Source of the DNA: an uncultured Neglectibacter sp. | GTDB lineage: Bacteria > Bacillota > Clostridia > Oscillospirales > Acutalibacteraceae | Assembly: GCA_904374805.1 (NCBI GenBank) | Contig: CAJFEW010000026.1 | Coordinates: 1 to 64,000, forward strand | Reading direction: 5' to 3' | Length of the DNA: 64,000 nt | Shown here: positions 34,794 through 43,423 of the stretch, piece by piece | Position numbering within the stretch: position 1 is the first letter of the stretch | How the letters are laid out: each line of letters opens with the position of its first letter | Translations under genes and position numbers: made by a program | Notes under the pieces: generated by a model | Told to the model about the DNA's origin: nothing | The model's input: the letters and a program-made list of their open reading frames with translations, nothing else | The model's database searches: none

Positions 34794-35863
34794 CAAACGG
34801 AGGACCGCTCCACCAAGGCCCAGGGATAGACCGTGTCCTTCTCCTCCCGGCCGCTGAGCAGGGCCAGAAGCTTGCGGGCCGCCGCGGCCCCCATGTTTTC
34901 CTTGGGATGGTCAAAGGAGGTGAGAGGCACCGGAGCCAATTCCCCCAACAGACTGTTGTCAAAGCTGATGATGGCCTTTTCCCGGGGGATGTCCACCCCC
35001 CGGGCCTGCAGGGCTTTTTCCACCCGCACCGCCAGCTCGTCGTTGTAACAGACCAGGGCTGTACACGGCTCCAGCCGATCCAAAATCCGGTCTAAGGCGC
35101 CCTCTTCCCGCAGCAGGCGCTCCCTCTCCTGGGAATTGTACCAGGCCACGTGGCTGTCCTCCAAAGGCAGGCCGCACTCCAGCAGCCCCTGGGCATACCC
35201 CTCATACCGGTGCAGCCCTTGCACGTCGTCGCTTTTCAGGATGGCCCCCACATTCCGGTGGCCCCGGGCGGCCAAATACCGCACCGCCTCCCGGCCGCCG
35301 TTGGGATCGTCCATGGTCACGGAGACACAGCCCTCCAGCCCAGGGTACACCCCGTTAAAAAACACCAGGGGAATCCCCTTTTCCTGCAGCTTTTGATAGA
35401 GGGGTAGGTTGGGATTGGGCAGAGCGCTCTTGGTGCCCTCCACCAGCAGGCCGTCCACCTGCTTTTCCAGGCACTCCTCCAAAATCCGGCGCTCCTCGTC
35501 CACCCGGTTCTGGGTGGCGCCCAAAAGGGGAAAAAAGCCCTCTTCCTCCAGGTTTTCCTTCATGCCCCGGAGAATGGCAGGGAAGATGTACTCGCTGGTA
35601 AAGGTGGCGATCACCCCCACCTGCCAGGAGCGCTTGCGGCGAGGCTCGGCCCGGCGCACAAAGGTGCCGCTGCCCTGACGGCGCTCAATGAGCCCTTCCT
35701 GCTCCAACAGGGCCAGGGCCTGGCGCACGGTCTGCCGGCTCATGCCCCATTCCTCCGCCATTTCGTTTTCCCCGGCTAGCTTTTGGCCGTTTGCATACAC
35801 ACCCCGGAGAATGTCCCCCTTCAGCCGTTCAAACAGCTGCACGTATTTTGCCTTTTCTTTCAT
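34793..35863 (-). CDS. GntR-LacI chimeric sugar regulator (AraR-like)
   Basis: A 356-residue repressor with an N-terminal GntR winged helix (about 5-72, SRQTVRQALALLEQEGLIERRQG-type helix) and a C-terminal LacI/periplasmic-binding-like sugar domain (about 80-356: VGVIATFTSEYIFP, VDGLLVEGT, LVCYNDELA, ISFDNS). This arrangement is that of AraR and relatives. It probably controls the neighbouring sugar genes in response to a monosaccharide; the inducer is unknown. The ATG follows AAAGGAAAC. Confidence 0.9.
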   Translation of the reverse strand: MKEKAKYVQLFERLKGDILRGVYANGQKLAGENEMAEEWGMSRQTVRQALALLEQEGLIERRQGSGTFVRRAEPRRKRSWQVGVIATFTSEYIFPAILRGMKENLEEEGFFPLLGATQNRVDEERRILEECLEKQVDGLLVEGTKSALPNPNLPLYQKLQEKGIPLVFFNGVYPGLEGCVSVTMDDPNGGREAVRYLAARGHRNVGAILKSDDVQGLHRYEGYAQGLLECGLPLEDSHVAWYNSQERERLLREEGALDRILDRLEPCTALVCYNDELAVRVEKALQARGVDIPREKAIISFDNSLLGELAPVPLTSFDHPKENMGAAAARKLLALLSGREEKDTVYPWALVERSSV

Positions 35864-36096
35864 CCCAGTTTCCTTTCTGTGCCGGATAGGATCCCTCCTC
35901 CAATCCGTTTTACTCCAGCCCGGCCGGCAGGAGCAGGTTCCCAGGGCCCACTCTTCCCTGGGGTATTTTCATCTCTTGTCTCATTGTAGCGGCTCCCTCA
36001 AGAGATGTCAAGGCAGGAAATTTCCCTCTTTTTCCCCGGCCCTTTCTCCAGGGGGATCTGCCGCATTCCTGAGGCCTGCCAAGGGCAGCCCTCCTT

Positions 36097-36516
36097 TCAT
36101 TCCTCCAGAAAGGCGGCGATCTTTTGATGATACGCCGGACACGCCTTGCGCAGGGAAACCGGACGCCCCTGGGGACCCAAAAAGCAATGGCGGGTTTTGC
36201 CCTGGCAGCGCACCACCCCGGTCTCCTGATCCCGCACGGTGTAGGAAAACTCCACCCGGGTGCCGGTGTAAGCCTCCAGCCGGGTTTCAATCTCCACTGT
36301 GTCCCCAAACCGGGCCATCGTACGGTAAGTGGCTTCCACCTCCAGCACAGGGCTCATCACCCCCAGCCGTTCCATGGCGGCGTATCCAAACCCGCCCTGG
36401 TCCATTAAGAAGGTGCGGGCCTCCTCAAACCAGCGAATGTAGTTGGAGTGGTGGACACAGTCCATCTTGTCCGTCTCGTAATACTGCACTTTGTGCCGGT
36501 ACAGCACGCTTTTCAC
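36097..36516 (-). CDS. Hotdog-fold acyl-CoA thioesterase (YbgC/FadM type)
   Basis: A 139-residue single hotdog domain hydrolysing acyl-CoA thioesters. The catalytic region reads YYETDKMDCVHHSNYIRWFEEAR near residues 10-32, with the Asp of the family (YxxTDxMGxVxxxxY). GTG 36516 follows AAAGGGGG at 8 bp. It stands alone between an upstream divergent gene and the regulator. Substrate chain length is not predictable. Confidence 0.9.
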   Translation of the reverse strand: MKSVLYRHKVQYYETDKMDCVHHSNYIRWFEEARTFLMDQGGFGYAAMERLGVMSPVLEVEATYRTMARFGDTVEIETRLEAYTGTRVEFSYTVRDQETGVVRCQGKTRHCFLGPQGRPVSLRKACPAYHQKIAAFLEE

Positions 36517-36586
36517 AACCAATTCCCCCTTTCCCGCCGGAACAGCGCCCAAAACGCCCGGTGTCCCCTTGGGATTTCTGGGTAGT

Positions 36587-36592
36587 AGTATA
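36587..36592 (-). promoter_or_regulatory. Possible -10 box for the thioesterase
   Basis: TATACT on the minus strand, about 70 bp upstream of the start, with only a poor -35 (TGCTTT, 16-bp spacer). Confidence 0.3.
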
Positions 36593-36739
36593 GCACGCTC
36601 TCAGGAAAAAAGCACCTGTTTCCCCGGCCAGTCCCGGTTTTTTTCTCCCCAAAGGGCCGGGAAAAAGGAGGAGATTGCCAGGTCCCGGTTTTCCACAAAC
36701 GATTGATTTTTGTGTGGAAAAATGGTAGTATGATAGGGT

Positions 36740-36840
36740 ACAAACTTTGACGGGGATTTTGCGTTTCGCAAGTTGCGATATATTCTCAAAAATGCTGTAA
36801 TCCTACTAATTTTCCTATATATTTTTGTAATACAACCCCG
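36740..36840 (+). promoter_or_regulatory. AT-rich promoter region with three palindromes
   Basis: Upstream of the activase gene. It contains TTGACG (36747), overlapping palindromes TTGCG-TTT-CGCAA (36759-36771) and CGCAA-G-TTGCG (36767-36777), TATATT and TATATA candidate -10 boxes (36779, 36816), and TTGTA-A-TACAA (36825-36835). No single -35/-10 pair is convincing. The rest of the 390-bp gap (36517-36906) shows nothing else. Confidence 0.45.
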
Positions 36841-36906
36841 TCTTTCCCATGGGGAAGGACAGGGCGCATGGTGGGCTGCCGGACGTGATTGGCACCCAGG
36901 GAAAGG

Positions 36907-39849
36907 ATGGTTGATGGAACAATTATGAAAATTGGTTTGGACGTGGGTTCCACCACATTGAAGTGCGTGGTATACGACCGGCAGGACCAGCCGGTGTATC
37001 AGGAGTACGAGCGGCACTACTCCCAGATTCCGGAGAAAGCCTCGGGCATGCTGCAGCGGATTCAGGAGAAGTTCCCAGAGGAAAAGCGGGCCACTTTGTG
37101 TGTGTCCGGCTCGGCAGGCATGGGCCTGGCGGAAGATCTGCACATCCCCTTTGCCCAAGAGGTGTACGCCACCCGCACCGCTGTGAAAAAGTACATACCC
37201 GATGCGGACGTGGTCATCGAGCTGGGCGGCGAGGACGCCAAGATTTTGTTCCTGTCCGGCTCTATGGAAGTGCGCATGAACGGCTCCTGCGCCGGAGGCA
37301 CCGGGGCCTTCATCGACCAGATGGCCACTCTGCTCTCCATCACCCCCCAGGAGCTCAACGCCATTGCAGAAAAAAGCCAGCGGTCCTACAGCATCGCCTC
37401 CCGGTGCGGGGTGTTCGCCAAAAGCGACATTCAGGCTTTGCTCAACCAGGGCGCCCAAAAGGACGACATTGCCGCCAGCATCCTCACCGCCGTGGTGAAC
37501 CAGACCATTGCAGGCCTGGCCCAGGGCCGGGAGATTGAGGGCAAGGTGGTGTACCTGGGCGGGCCGCTCACCTTCTTCTCCCAGCTGCGGGCCGCATTTG
37601 ACCGCATCTTGGGCCTCTCCGGCGTCTGCCCGGAAAACTCTCTGTACTATGTGGCGGCAGGCGCGGCCCTTTCCGGGGCCGGGGAGGAATTTGACCTGGC
37701 GGAGATCACCCAGCGCATCGCCCACTACAGTTCCAGCCACCACTACCAGAGCAGCGCCGCCCTCTTCCACGACCAGGAGGAGTATCAGGAGTTTGTCCAG
37801 CGCCACCAGAAGGACAGCGTCCCCACCGACGCCCCCCTGCTTTCGGATCACATCGCCTATGTGGGCGTGGACGCCGGCTCCACCACGGTGAAGGCCGTGG
37901 CAGTCAACTCCCAGGAGGAGATCATCTTCTCCCGGTATCTGCCCAACTCCGGCAACCCGGTGCCCCTGGTGCGGGACTTTTTGACAGAGCTCTACCAGAA
38001 ATTCCCGGACATTGACATCCGCTCCGCCGCCTCCACCGGCTACGGAGAGGAGATCATCAAAAACGCCTTCGGCCTGGACATGGGCGTGGTGGAGACCATC
38101 GCCCACTTTACCGCCGCCAAGAAGTTCGACCCCCAGGTGGACTTTATCATCGACATCGGCGGCCAGGATATCAAATGTTTCATGATCAAAAACGGGGCCA
38201 TTGACAACATCTTCTTAAACGAGGCCTGCTCCTCCGGCTGCGGCAGCTTTTTGCAGACCTTCGCCGGGGCTTTGGGCTACCAGATGGCGGACTTCGCCAA
38301 GCTGGGCCTGTTTGCCGACAGCCCGGTGGATCTGGGCTCCCGGTGCACGGTGTTTATGAACTCCTCCGTCAAGCAGGCCCAGAAGGACGGGGCCTCCCTG
38401 GAGAACATCTCCGCGGGCCTTTCCACCAGCGTGGTGAAAAACGCCCTGTACAAGGTGATTCGGGTGGTGGACGCCAAAAGCCTGGGCAACCACATTGTGG
38501 TCCAGGGCGGCACATTCCTCAACGACGCGGTGCTCCGGGCCTTTGAAAAGGAAATCGGCAAGCACGTGATCCGCCCCTCCGTCTCGGGCTTGATGGGCGC
38601 CTATGGCGCGGCCTTGTACGCCAAAGAGAAAGGCCGGGGAGAAAGCTCCATCATCGGGCCGGAGGCCTTGGCCGCCTTCACTCATGAGGTGCGGGCCATC
38701 ACCTGCAACGGCTGCGAGAACCACTGCCGCCTGACGGTGAACACCTTCGCAAACGGCGCCCGCTACATTGCCGGCAACCGCTGCGACAAGCCCCTGCACA
38801 AAAAGAGCCCCACCGAAGGCTACAACCTGTACGACTACAAGCGGGAACTTTTAAACTCCTACAAGCCCTGCTCCGGCCCCCGGGGCACCATTGGCATTCC
38901 CATGGGCTTGAACATGTTTGAGCTGTTCCCCTTCTGGTACACCTTCTTCACCAAACTGGGCTTTGGGGTGGTCCACTCCCCGGAGAGCGACCGGAAGCTC
39001 TACTTCAAGGGCCAGCACACCATTCCCTCGGACACGGTGTGCTATCCCGCCAAGCTGATGCACGGCCACATCGAGGCCCTGCTGGAAATGCAGCCGGACG
39101 CCATCTTCTACCCCTGCATGAGCTACAACTTGGACGAGCACCTGGGGGACAACCACTACAACTGCCCGGTGGTGGCCTATTACCCGGAGGTGCTGGACGC
39201 CAACATCACCGCCCTGGAGGACACCAAGTTTATCTACGACTATGTGGGCCTGCACCGGCGCAAGGACTTCCCCGGGAAGATGACCAACATTCTGTCCCGG
39301 TACTTTGCCCCCATTCCGGAAAAAGAGGTAAAGGCCGCTTCCGACGCTGCGTATGAGGAATATTACGCCCACATGGAGCGTATTCACAAAAAGGGCCAGG
39401 AATATTTGGCCCTGGCCAAAGAGGAGGACCTGCCGGTGATTGTACTGGCCGGCCGGCCCTATCACCTGGATGGGGAAATCAACCACGGCATTGACAAGCT
39501 CATCTGCGAGTGCGGCGCCGTGGTGGTCACGGAGGACTCGGTCAGCGAGCTGGAGACCAAATTCCCCACCCACGTGCTGAACCAGTGGACCTACCACGCC
39601 CGGCTCTACGCCGCGGCCAAATATGTGGCCGACAGCAAAGACAAGCGCATCAACCTGGTGCAGCTGGTGTCCTTCGGCTGCGGGGTGGACGCCATTACAG
39701 GCGACGAAGTCCGCTCCATTCTGGAGGCCGGGGACAAGATCTACACCCAGATCAAGATCGACGAAATCACCAACCTGGGAGCCGTGCGTATCCGCCTGCG
39801 CAGCCTGTTCGCCGCTTTGGGCCTGGGGTCTGAAGCCACACCCCACTAA
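36907..39849 (+). CDS. 2-hydroxyacyl-CoA dehydratase activase/DUF2229 fusion
   Basis: About 980 residues. Two tandem ASKHA ATPase domains of the BadF/BcrA/HgdC family (GLDVGSTTLK near residue 10; GVDAGSTTVK near 325) each carry the iron-sulfur region (GSCAGGTGAF near 133; EACSSGCGSF near 440). They are followed by a DUF2229/dehydratase-like domain (about 605-980) with Cys motifs TCNGCENHC, NRCDK, TVCYP and YPCMSY. HgdC-type activases drive ATP-dependent one-electron reduction of dehydratases. ATG 36907 has AGGG upstream; ATG 36925 (MKIGLDVG) is the alternative. The next gene encodes the partner; in many Clostridia the two are one protein of about 1,400 residues. Confidence 0.85.
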   Translation: MVDGTIMKIGLDVGSTTLKCVVYDRQDQPVYQEYERHYSQIPEKASGMLQRIQEKFPEEKRATLCVSGSAGMGLAEDLHIPFAQEVYATRTAVKKYIPDADVVIELGGEDAKILFLSGSMEVRMNGSCAGGTGAFIDQMATLLSITPQELNAIAEKSQRSYSIASRCGVFAKSDIQALLNQGAQKDDIAASILTAVVNQTIAGLAQGREIEGKVVYLGGPLTFFSQLRAAFDRILGLSGVCPENSLYYVAAGAALSGAGEEFDLAEITQRIAHYSSSHHYQSSAALFHDQEEYQEFVQRHQKDSVPTDAPLLSDHIAYVGVDAGSTTVKAVAVNSQEEIIFSRYLPNSGNPVPLVRDFLTELYQKFPDIDIRSAASTGYGEEIIKNAFGLDMGVVETIAHFTAAKKFDPQVDFIIDIGGQDIKCFMIKNGAIDNIFLNEACSSGCGSFLQTFAGALGYQMADFAKLGLFADSPVDLGSRCTVFMNSSVKQAQKDGASLENISAGLSTSVVKNALYKVIRVVDAKSLGNHIVVQGGTFLNDAVLRAFEKEIGKHVIRPSVSGLMGAYGAALYAKEKGRGESSIIGPEALAAFTHEVRAITCNGCENHCRLTVNTFANGARYIAGNRCDKPLHKKSPTEGYNLYDYKRELLNSYKPCSGPRGTIGIPMGLNMFELFPFWYTFFTKLGFGVVHSPESDRKLYFKGQHTIPSDTVCYPAKLMHGHIEALLEMQPDAIFYPCMSYNLDEHLGDNHYNCPVVAYYPEVLDANITALEDTKFIYDYVGLHRRKDFPGKMTNILSRYFAPIPEKEVKAASDAAYEEYYAHMERIHKKGQEYLALAKEEDLPVIVLAGRPYHLDGEINHGIDKLICECGAVVVTEDSVSELETKFPTHVLNQWTYHARLYAAAKYVADSKDKRINLVQLVSFGCGVDAITGDEVRSILEAGDKIYTQIKIDEITNLGAVRIRLRSLFAALGLGSEATPH

Positions 39850-40298
39850 GTCCGTGGCTGGACGGGACATGTCGCGGGGCGGGCCGCAAGACGGCCCTTG
39901 CTTTGTGAGAACTGTTCGCTAAGTGGTCGCGGTTTCCCGCTTCTTGTGATTCGCGGCACGGACGTGCGTCAGCCTCTTGCACAGGCGCGGCGTAAGCCGG
40001 TCTCGCCTGCCGGCTCGGTCGGCGCTTGACGGTGCCCACTGGGCACCAGCGCCCCCAAAGCGCGAATGAAAAGTTCTTTGCCTGCTTTTTCAAGAAAGAA
40101 CAACGTACCGGACGGCATAAGCTGTCAGCGCGGGCCGCAGGTTCGCTTTTCGCACCCAAGTTCTGCGGCGTCAGCCGCAGTGCGCGACGTAAAAGTTCTT
40201 TGCCTACTTTCTTTCAAGAAAGTAGGGTGGCACACCGAAGGTGTGTCCTTACACGTCTTTCCCGCCTGGGAAAGACGGGAAAGGAGAGATGTTTCCCT
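39850..40298 (+). repeat. Intergenic region with two copies of the AAAGTTCTTTGCC unit
   Basis: 449 bp between the activase and its partner gene. GAAAAGTTCTTTGCCTGC plus a TTTTTCAAGAAA hairpin lies at about 40065-40098 and again, with CTACTTTCTTTCAAGAAAGTAG, at 40193-40226, each preceded by GCGCGA and hairpins (for example GGTGCCCACTGGGCACC, 40031-40047). Near 40228-40285 further stems (CACACCGAAGGTGTG; TTTCCCG..CGGGAAA) abut the ribosome site. No gene seen. Confidence 0.75.
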
Positions 40299-41606
40299 AT
40301 GTCCGACAACCAAAACCGGGTGGAATTCACCCGGGAGATGAAAAAAGAGTACACCATCATCACCCCCAACATGGCGCCCATCCACTTTGAGCTGATCAAA
40401 AACGTGCTGGAAAGCTTCGGCTACCATGTGGACCTGCTGCGCACCACCGGCCGGGAGATTGTGGATGAAGGCCTCAAATACGTGCACAACGACACCTGCT
40501 ACCCGGCACTGCTGTCCATCGGCCAGCTGATGCACGCCCTGCACAGCGGCAAGTACGACCTGCACAAGGTGGCCCTGATCATGACCCAAACCGGCGGCGG
40601 GTGCCGGGCCTCCAACTACATCCACCTGCTGCGGAAAGCCCTGAAAAAGGACGGGCTGGACTTTATCCCGGTGATCTCTCTGAACCTGTCCGGCCTGGAG
40701 TCCAACTCCGGCTTTAAGATCACCCTGCCCATGATCCGCCAGGCCATTGCCGCCCTGACCTACGGGGACCTGCTGATGCTGCTGAAAAACCAGACCAAGC
40801 CCTACGAGGTCACCCCCGGCACCAGCGACGCCCTGGTGGACACCTGGACCCAGAAGCTGACCAAGCTTTTTGAAGAGGGCAAGGCCTTCTCCCAGCGGGA
40901 GGTGCGGGAGTACTTCCAGCAGATCGCCCAATCCTTTGCCGACGTCCCCCGGCGGGATGTGGAAAAAATCAAAGTGGGCGTGGTAGGGGAGATCTATGTG
41001 AAATACTCCCCCCTGGCCAACAACAACCTGGAGGACTTCCTATTCCGGCAGGACTGCGAGGTGATGGTCCCCGGCATCTTGTCCTTTATGATCTTCAAGG
41101 TGGACAACCGGCTGGAGGACATCAAGCTCTATGGGGGCAGCCAGGCGAAAAAGCAGGTGTGCACCTTGCTCAAGTGGTACTTTACCAAGTATGAAACCGA
41201 TCTGATCGCCGCAGTGAAGAAGTTCCCCCAGTTTACAGCCCCGGCCCCCTACGCCCACCTGAAAGCCCTGGCGGGCAAGGTCATCGGCTACGGCTGCAAA
41301 ATGGGCGAGGGCTGGCTGCTCACAGCGGAGGCCATGGAGCTGGTGGAGAGCGGCTACGGCAACGTGGTGTGCGCCCAGCCCTTTGGCTGCCTGCCCAACC
41401 ACATTGTGGGCAAAGGCATGATCCGCAAGGTGAAAAAGCTCTATCCCCAGGCCAATATTGTGCCCATTGACTATGACCCCAGCGCCACCCAGGTAAACCA
41501 GGAAAACCGCATTAAGCTGATGCTGGCTGTGGCCAAGGAGCAGCAGCGGGACCGGGAAGAAGCCGGTTCGGAGAAAGTCCCGGCGGCGGCGCCTGCACAG
41601 GCGTAA
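40299..41606 (+). CDS. 2-hydroxyacyl-CoA dehydratase-like protein, activase partner
   Basis: A 435-residue protein of the HgdB/BcrC/FldBC superfamily. It has Cys motifs likely to hold a [4Fe-4S] cluster: NDTCYP near residue 66 and QTGGGCRASNY near 100, then GYGCKMGEGW near 330 and QPFGCLPNH near 362. The C-terminal tail (about 30 residues, Ala/Pro/Lys-rich) is poorly conserved in type. ATG 40299 follows AAAGGAG. Together with the upstream activase it would form an oxygen-sensitive enzyme; the substrate is unknown. The tail, stop and downstream hairpin are repeated twice more after the gene. Confidence 0.82.
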   Translation: MSDNQNRVEFTREMKKEYTIITPNMAPIHFELIKNVLESFGYHVDLLRTTGREIVDEGLKYVHNDTCYPALLSIGQLMHALHSGKYDLHKVALIMTQTGGGCRASNYIHLLRKALKKDGLDFIPVISLNLSGLESNSGFKITLPMIRQAIAALTYGDLLMLLKNQTKPYEVTPGTSDALVDTWTQKLTKLFEEGKAFSQREVREYFQQIAQSFADVPRRDVEKIKVGVVGEIYVKYSPLANNNLEDFLFRQDCEVMVPGILSFMIFKVDNRLEDIKLYGGSQAKKQVCTLLKWYFTKYETDLIAAVKKFPQFTAPAPYAHLKALAGKVIGYGCKMGEGWLLTAEAMELVESGYGNVVCAQPFGCLPNHIVGKGMIRKVKKLYPQANIVPIDYDPSATQVNQENRIKLMLAVAKEQQRDREEAGSEKVPAAAPAQA

Positions 41607-41920
41607 AGTTGGGAGGGAAGGTTTTACAAACCTTCCCCCCGCCTCCAGGAATCCCGGAAAACCGCAGTAAGCTGATGCTGGCTGTGGCCAAAGAGCAGCA
41701 GCGGGAGCGGGAGGAAGACGCTTCGGGAAAGGCTCCGGCGGCGGCTCCTGTACAGGCGTAAAGTTGGGAGGGAAGGTTTTACAAACCTTCCCCCCCGCCT
41801 CCAGGAACCCCGGAAAACCCCAGCAAGCTGATGCTGGCTGTGGCCAAGGAGCAGCAGCGGGATCGGGAGGAAGCTGCTTCGGGGAAGGCTCCGGCGGCGG
41901 CGCCTGCACAGGCGTAAGGT
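41501..41920 (+). repeat. Tandem triplication of a gene 3' end (155-156 bp period)
   Basis: Copies start at 41501 (true gene), 41656 and 41812. Each holds the last 33 or so codons beginning GGAAAACC, the stop codon, and, in copies 1 and 2, the hairpin GGAAGGTTT-TAC-AAACCTTCC. The extra copies keep the peptide frame (KLMLAVAKEQQR...QA-stop) with mostly silent or conservative changes, but have no start or ribosome site. The rest of the 41607-42078 gap holds a hairpin at 41956 and the degV ribosome site. Confidence 0.9.
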
Positions 41921-41955
41921 TGGACCATCCGGGGTCCCGGCAAATCAGATGCCAA

Positions 41956-41986
41956 AGGCCTGTCCGTCTTGGGGACGGACAGGCCT
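41956..41986 (+). terminator. Perfect hairpin before degV
   Basis: AGGCCTGTCCGT and ACGGACAGGCCT (12-bp arms) without a U-run. It probably stabilises or ends the upstream transcript. Confidence 0.5.
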
Positions 41987-42078
41987 AGGGATATACAGGG
42001 GACGCTGCCAAGCCCCCTGCCTGCACGTGCCCACCGAAGAGGCGCTTGCAGGAACATTTGGAGAGAGGATGTTGTATT

Positions 42079-42954
42079 ATGGCACAACGGAAAGTGATTT
42101 TGAGCGCAGACAGCACCTGCGACCTGGGCGAAGAGCTGAAGGCCCGGTACGACGTGCACTACTACCCCTTCCACATTTTGCTGGAGGGGAAGGACTACCA
42201 GGACAATGTGGACATTCACGTGGACCAGATTTACCAGGCCTATTATGACCGCAAGACCTTACCGCAGACCGCCGCCATCAACGTGGGGGAATACGCCGAC
42301 TACTTCCGGCCCTGGGTGGAACAGGGGTACGATGTGATCCACTTCTGCCTGGGAGGGGCCCTTTCCAGCGCTCAAAAGAACTGCGTGCTGGCCTCTCGGG
42401 AACCGGAGCTGGCCGGCCACGTGTTCCCCATTGACAGCTGCAGCCTGTCCACCGGCATTGGCCTGCAGGTGCTGGAGGCAGGGGACCGGATCCAGGCGGG
42501 CATGTCTGCAGCGGAAATCGCCCAGGCCATGGAGCAAATTGTCCCTCACTGCCACGCCAGCTTTATCTTGGACACCCTGGAATTTATGAAAGCCGGGGGC
42601 CGGTGCTCCTCTGTGGTGGCCTTTGGCGCCAACCTGCTGCGTTTGAAGCCCTGCATCGAGGTGGACAACACCGACGGCTCCATGCATGTGGGAAAAAAAT
42701 ACCGGGGCACCCTGGAAAAGGTTCTGCCCCAGTATGTACGCGACAAGCTGGCCCAATATCCCAACGTGAAGCGGGATCACCTGTTCATCACCTACTCCAC
42801 CATTGACCCCTCCTATGTGGAGCTGGTCCGCAAAACCGTAGAGGATGTGATGGATTTCCGGGAAATCCACGTGACCAACGCCAGCTGCACCATTGCCTCC
42901 CACTGCGGTCCCAACACCCTGGGCATCCTCTTCGAAACCTCCCCGCTTTCTTGA
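42079..42954 (+). CDS. DegV-family fatty-acid-binding protein
   Basis: A 291-residue DegV protein. The N-terminal domain (VILSADSTCDLG) binds the lipid carboxylate via conserved Ser/Thr (the CLGGALSSAQ loop near residue 93) and the GRCSSVVAFGANLLRLKP segment near 175. DegV proteins present fatty acids to the FakA kinase in Firmicutes; no fakA lies nearby. ATG 42079 follows AGAGAGG. The last codons (S-P-L-S) and the TGA lie in the hairpin that opens repeat E3, as in the ROK gene. Confidence 0.92.
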   Translation: MAQRKVILSADSTCDLGEELKARYDVHYYPFHILLEGKDYQDNVDIHVDQIYQAYYDRKTLPQTAAINVGEYADYFRPWVEQGYDVIHFCLGGALSSAQKNCVLASREPELAGHVFPIDSCSLSTGIGLQVLEAGDRIQAGMSAAEIAQAMEQIVPHCHASFILDTLEFMKAGGRCSSVVAFGANLLRLKPCIEVDNTDGSMHVGKKYRGTLEKVLPQYVRDKLAQYPNVKRDHLFITYSTIDPSYVELVRKTVEDVMDFREIHVTNASCTIASHCGPNTLGILFETSPLS

Positions 42955-43140
42955 AAGAAAGCTTGGCAAAGAACTTACTTTCGCGCTTAGGGCCGCTCGC
43001 TGACGCTCGGGCGGTGTGAGTCCTCAGCGCGCGTTCGCGTGTTTCCGCCTGGCCGATGGGTTTCATCTCTCACCCTTGCCGCAGGCAAGAAGGCGGCTTG
43101 CCCGAGGTGCCCCCCGGTCACGGATCTGTGTTGATAACTT

Positions 43141-43172
43141 GCCCAGGCCTTAAAAAGGCCTGGGCAAAATTT
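43141..43172 (+). terminator. Terminator of degV inside E3
   Basis: Stem GCCCAGGCCTT-AAA-AAGGCCTGGGC followed by AAAA and six T on the plus strand. Confidence 0.85.
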
Positions 43173-43423
43173 TTTCTCCGCGCTGGAGTGTCCCGCTGAT
43201 AAGGGGGATAGGGGGGATACTTCCCCCCATTCGGGGGTCCAGGGGGCAGAGCCCCCTCAGGAGGGTTGGAAGGGGGCACAGCCCCCTCCCGGGGGGTGCG
43301 GGGGAGGCCTCCCCCGCAACGAGTCCTAAGAACGGACAACTCCTCCCCGCCGCTAGGCGTGCAAGTGATGTGGGTTTTCCATGCACGTTCGCGTGTTCCC
43401 ACCTAGCTGTAGGAACGGAACCC

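Noticed and set aside
41656..41920. Two additional small genes
   Set aside because: The copies retain the peptide frame and stop but lack start codons and ribosome sites; they are duplicated 3' ends.
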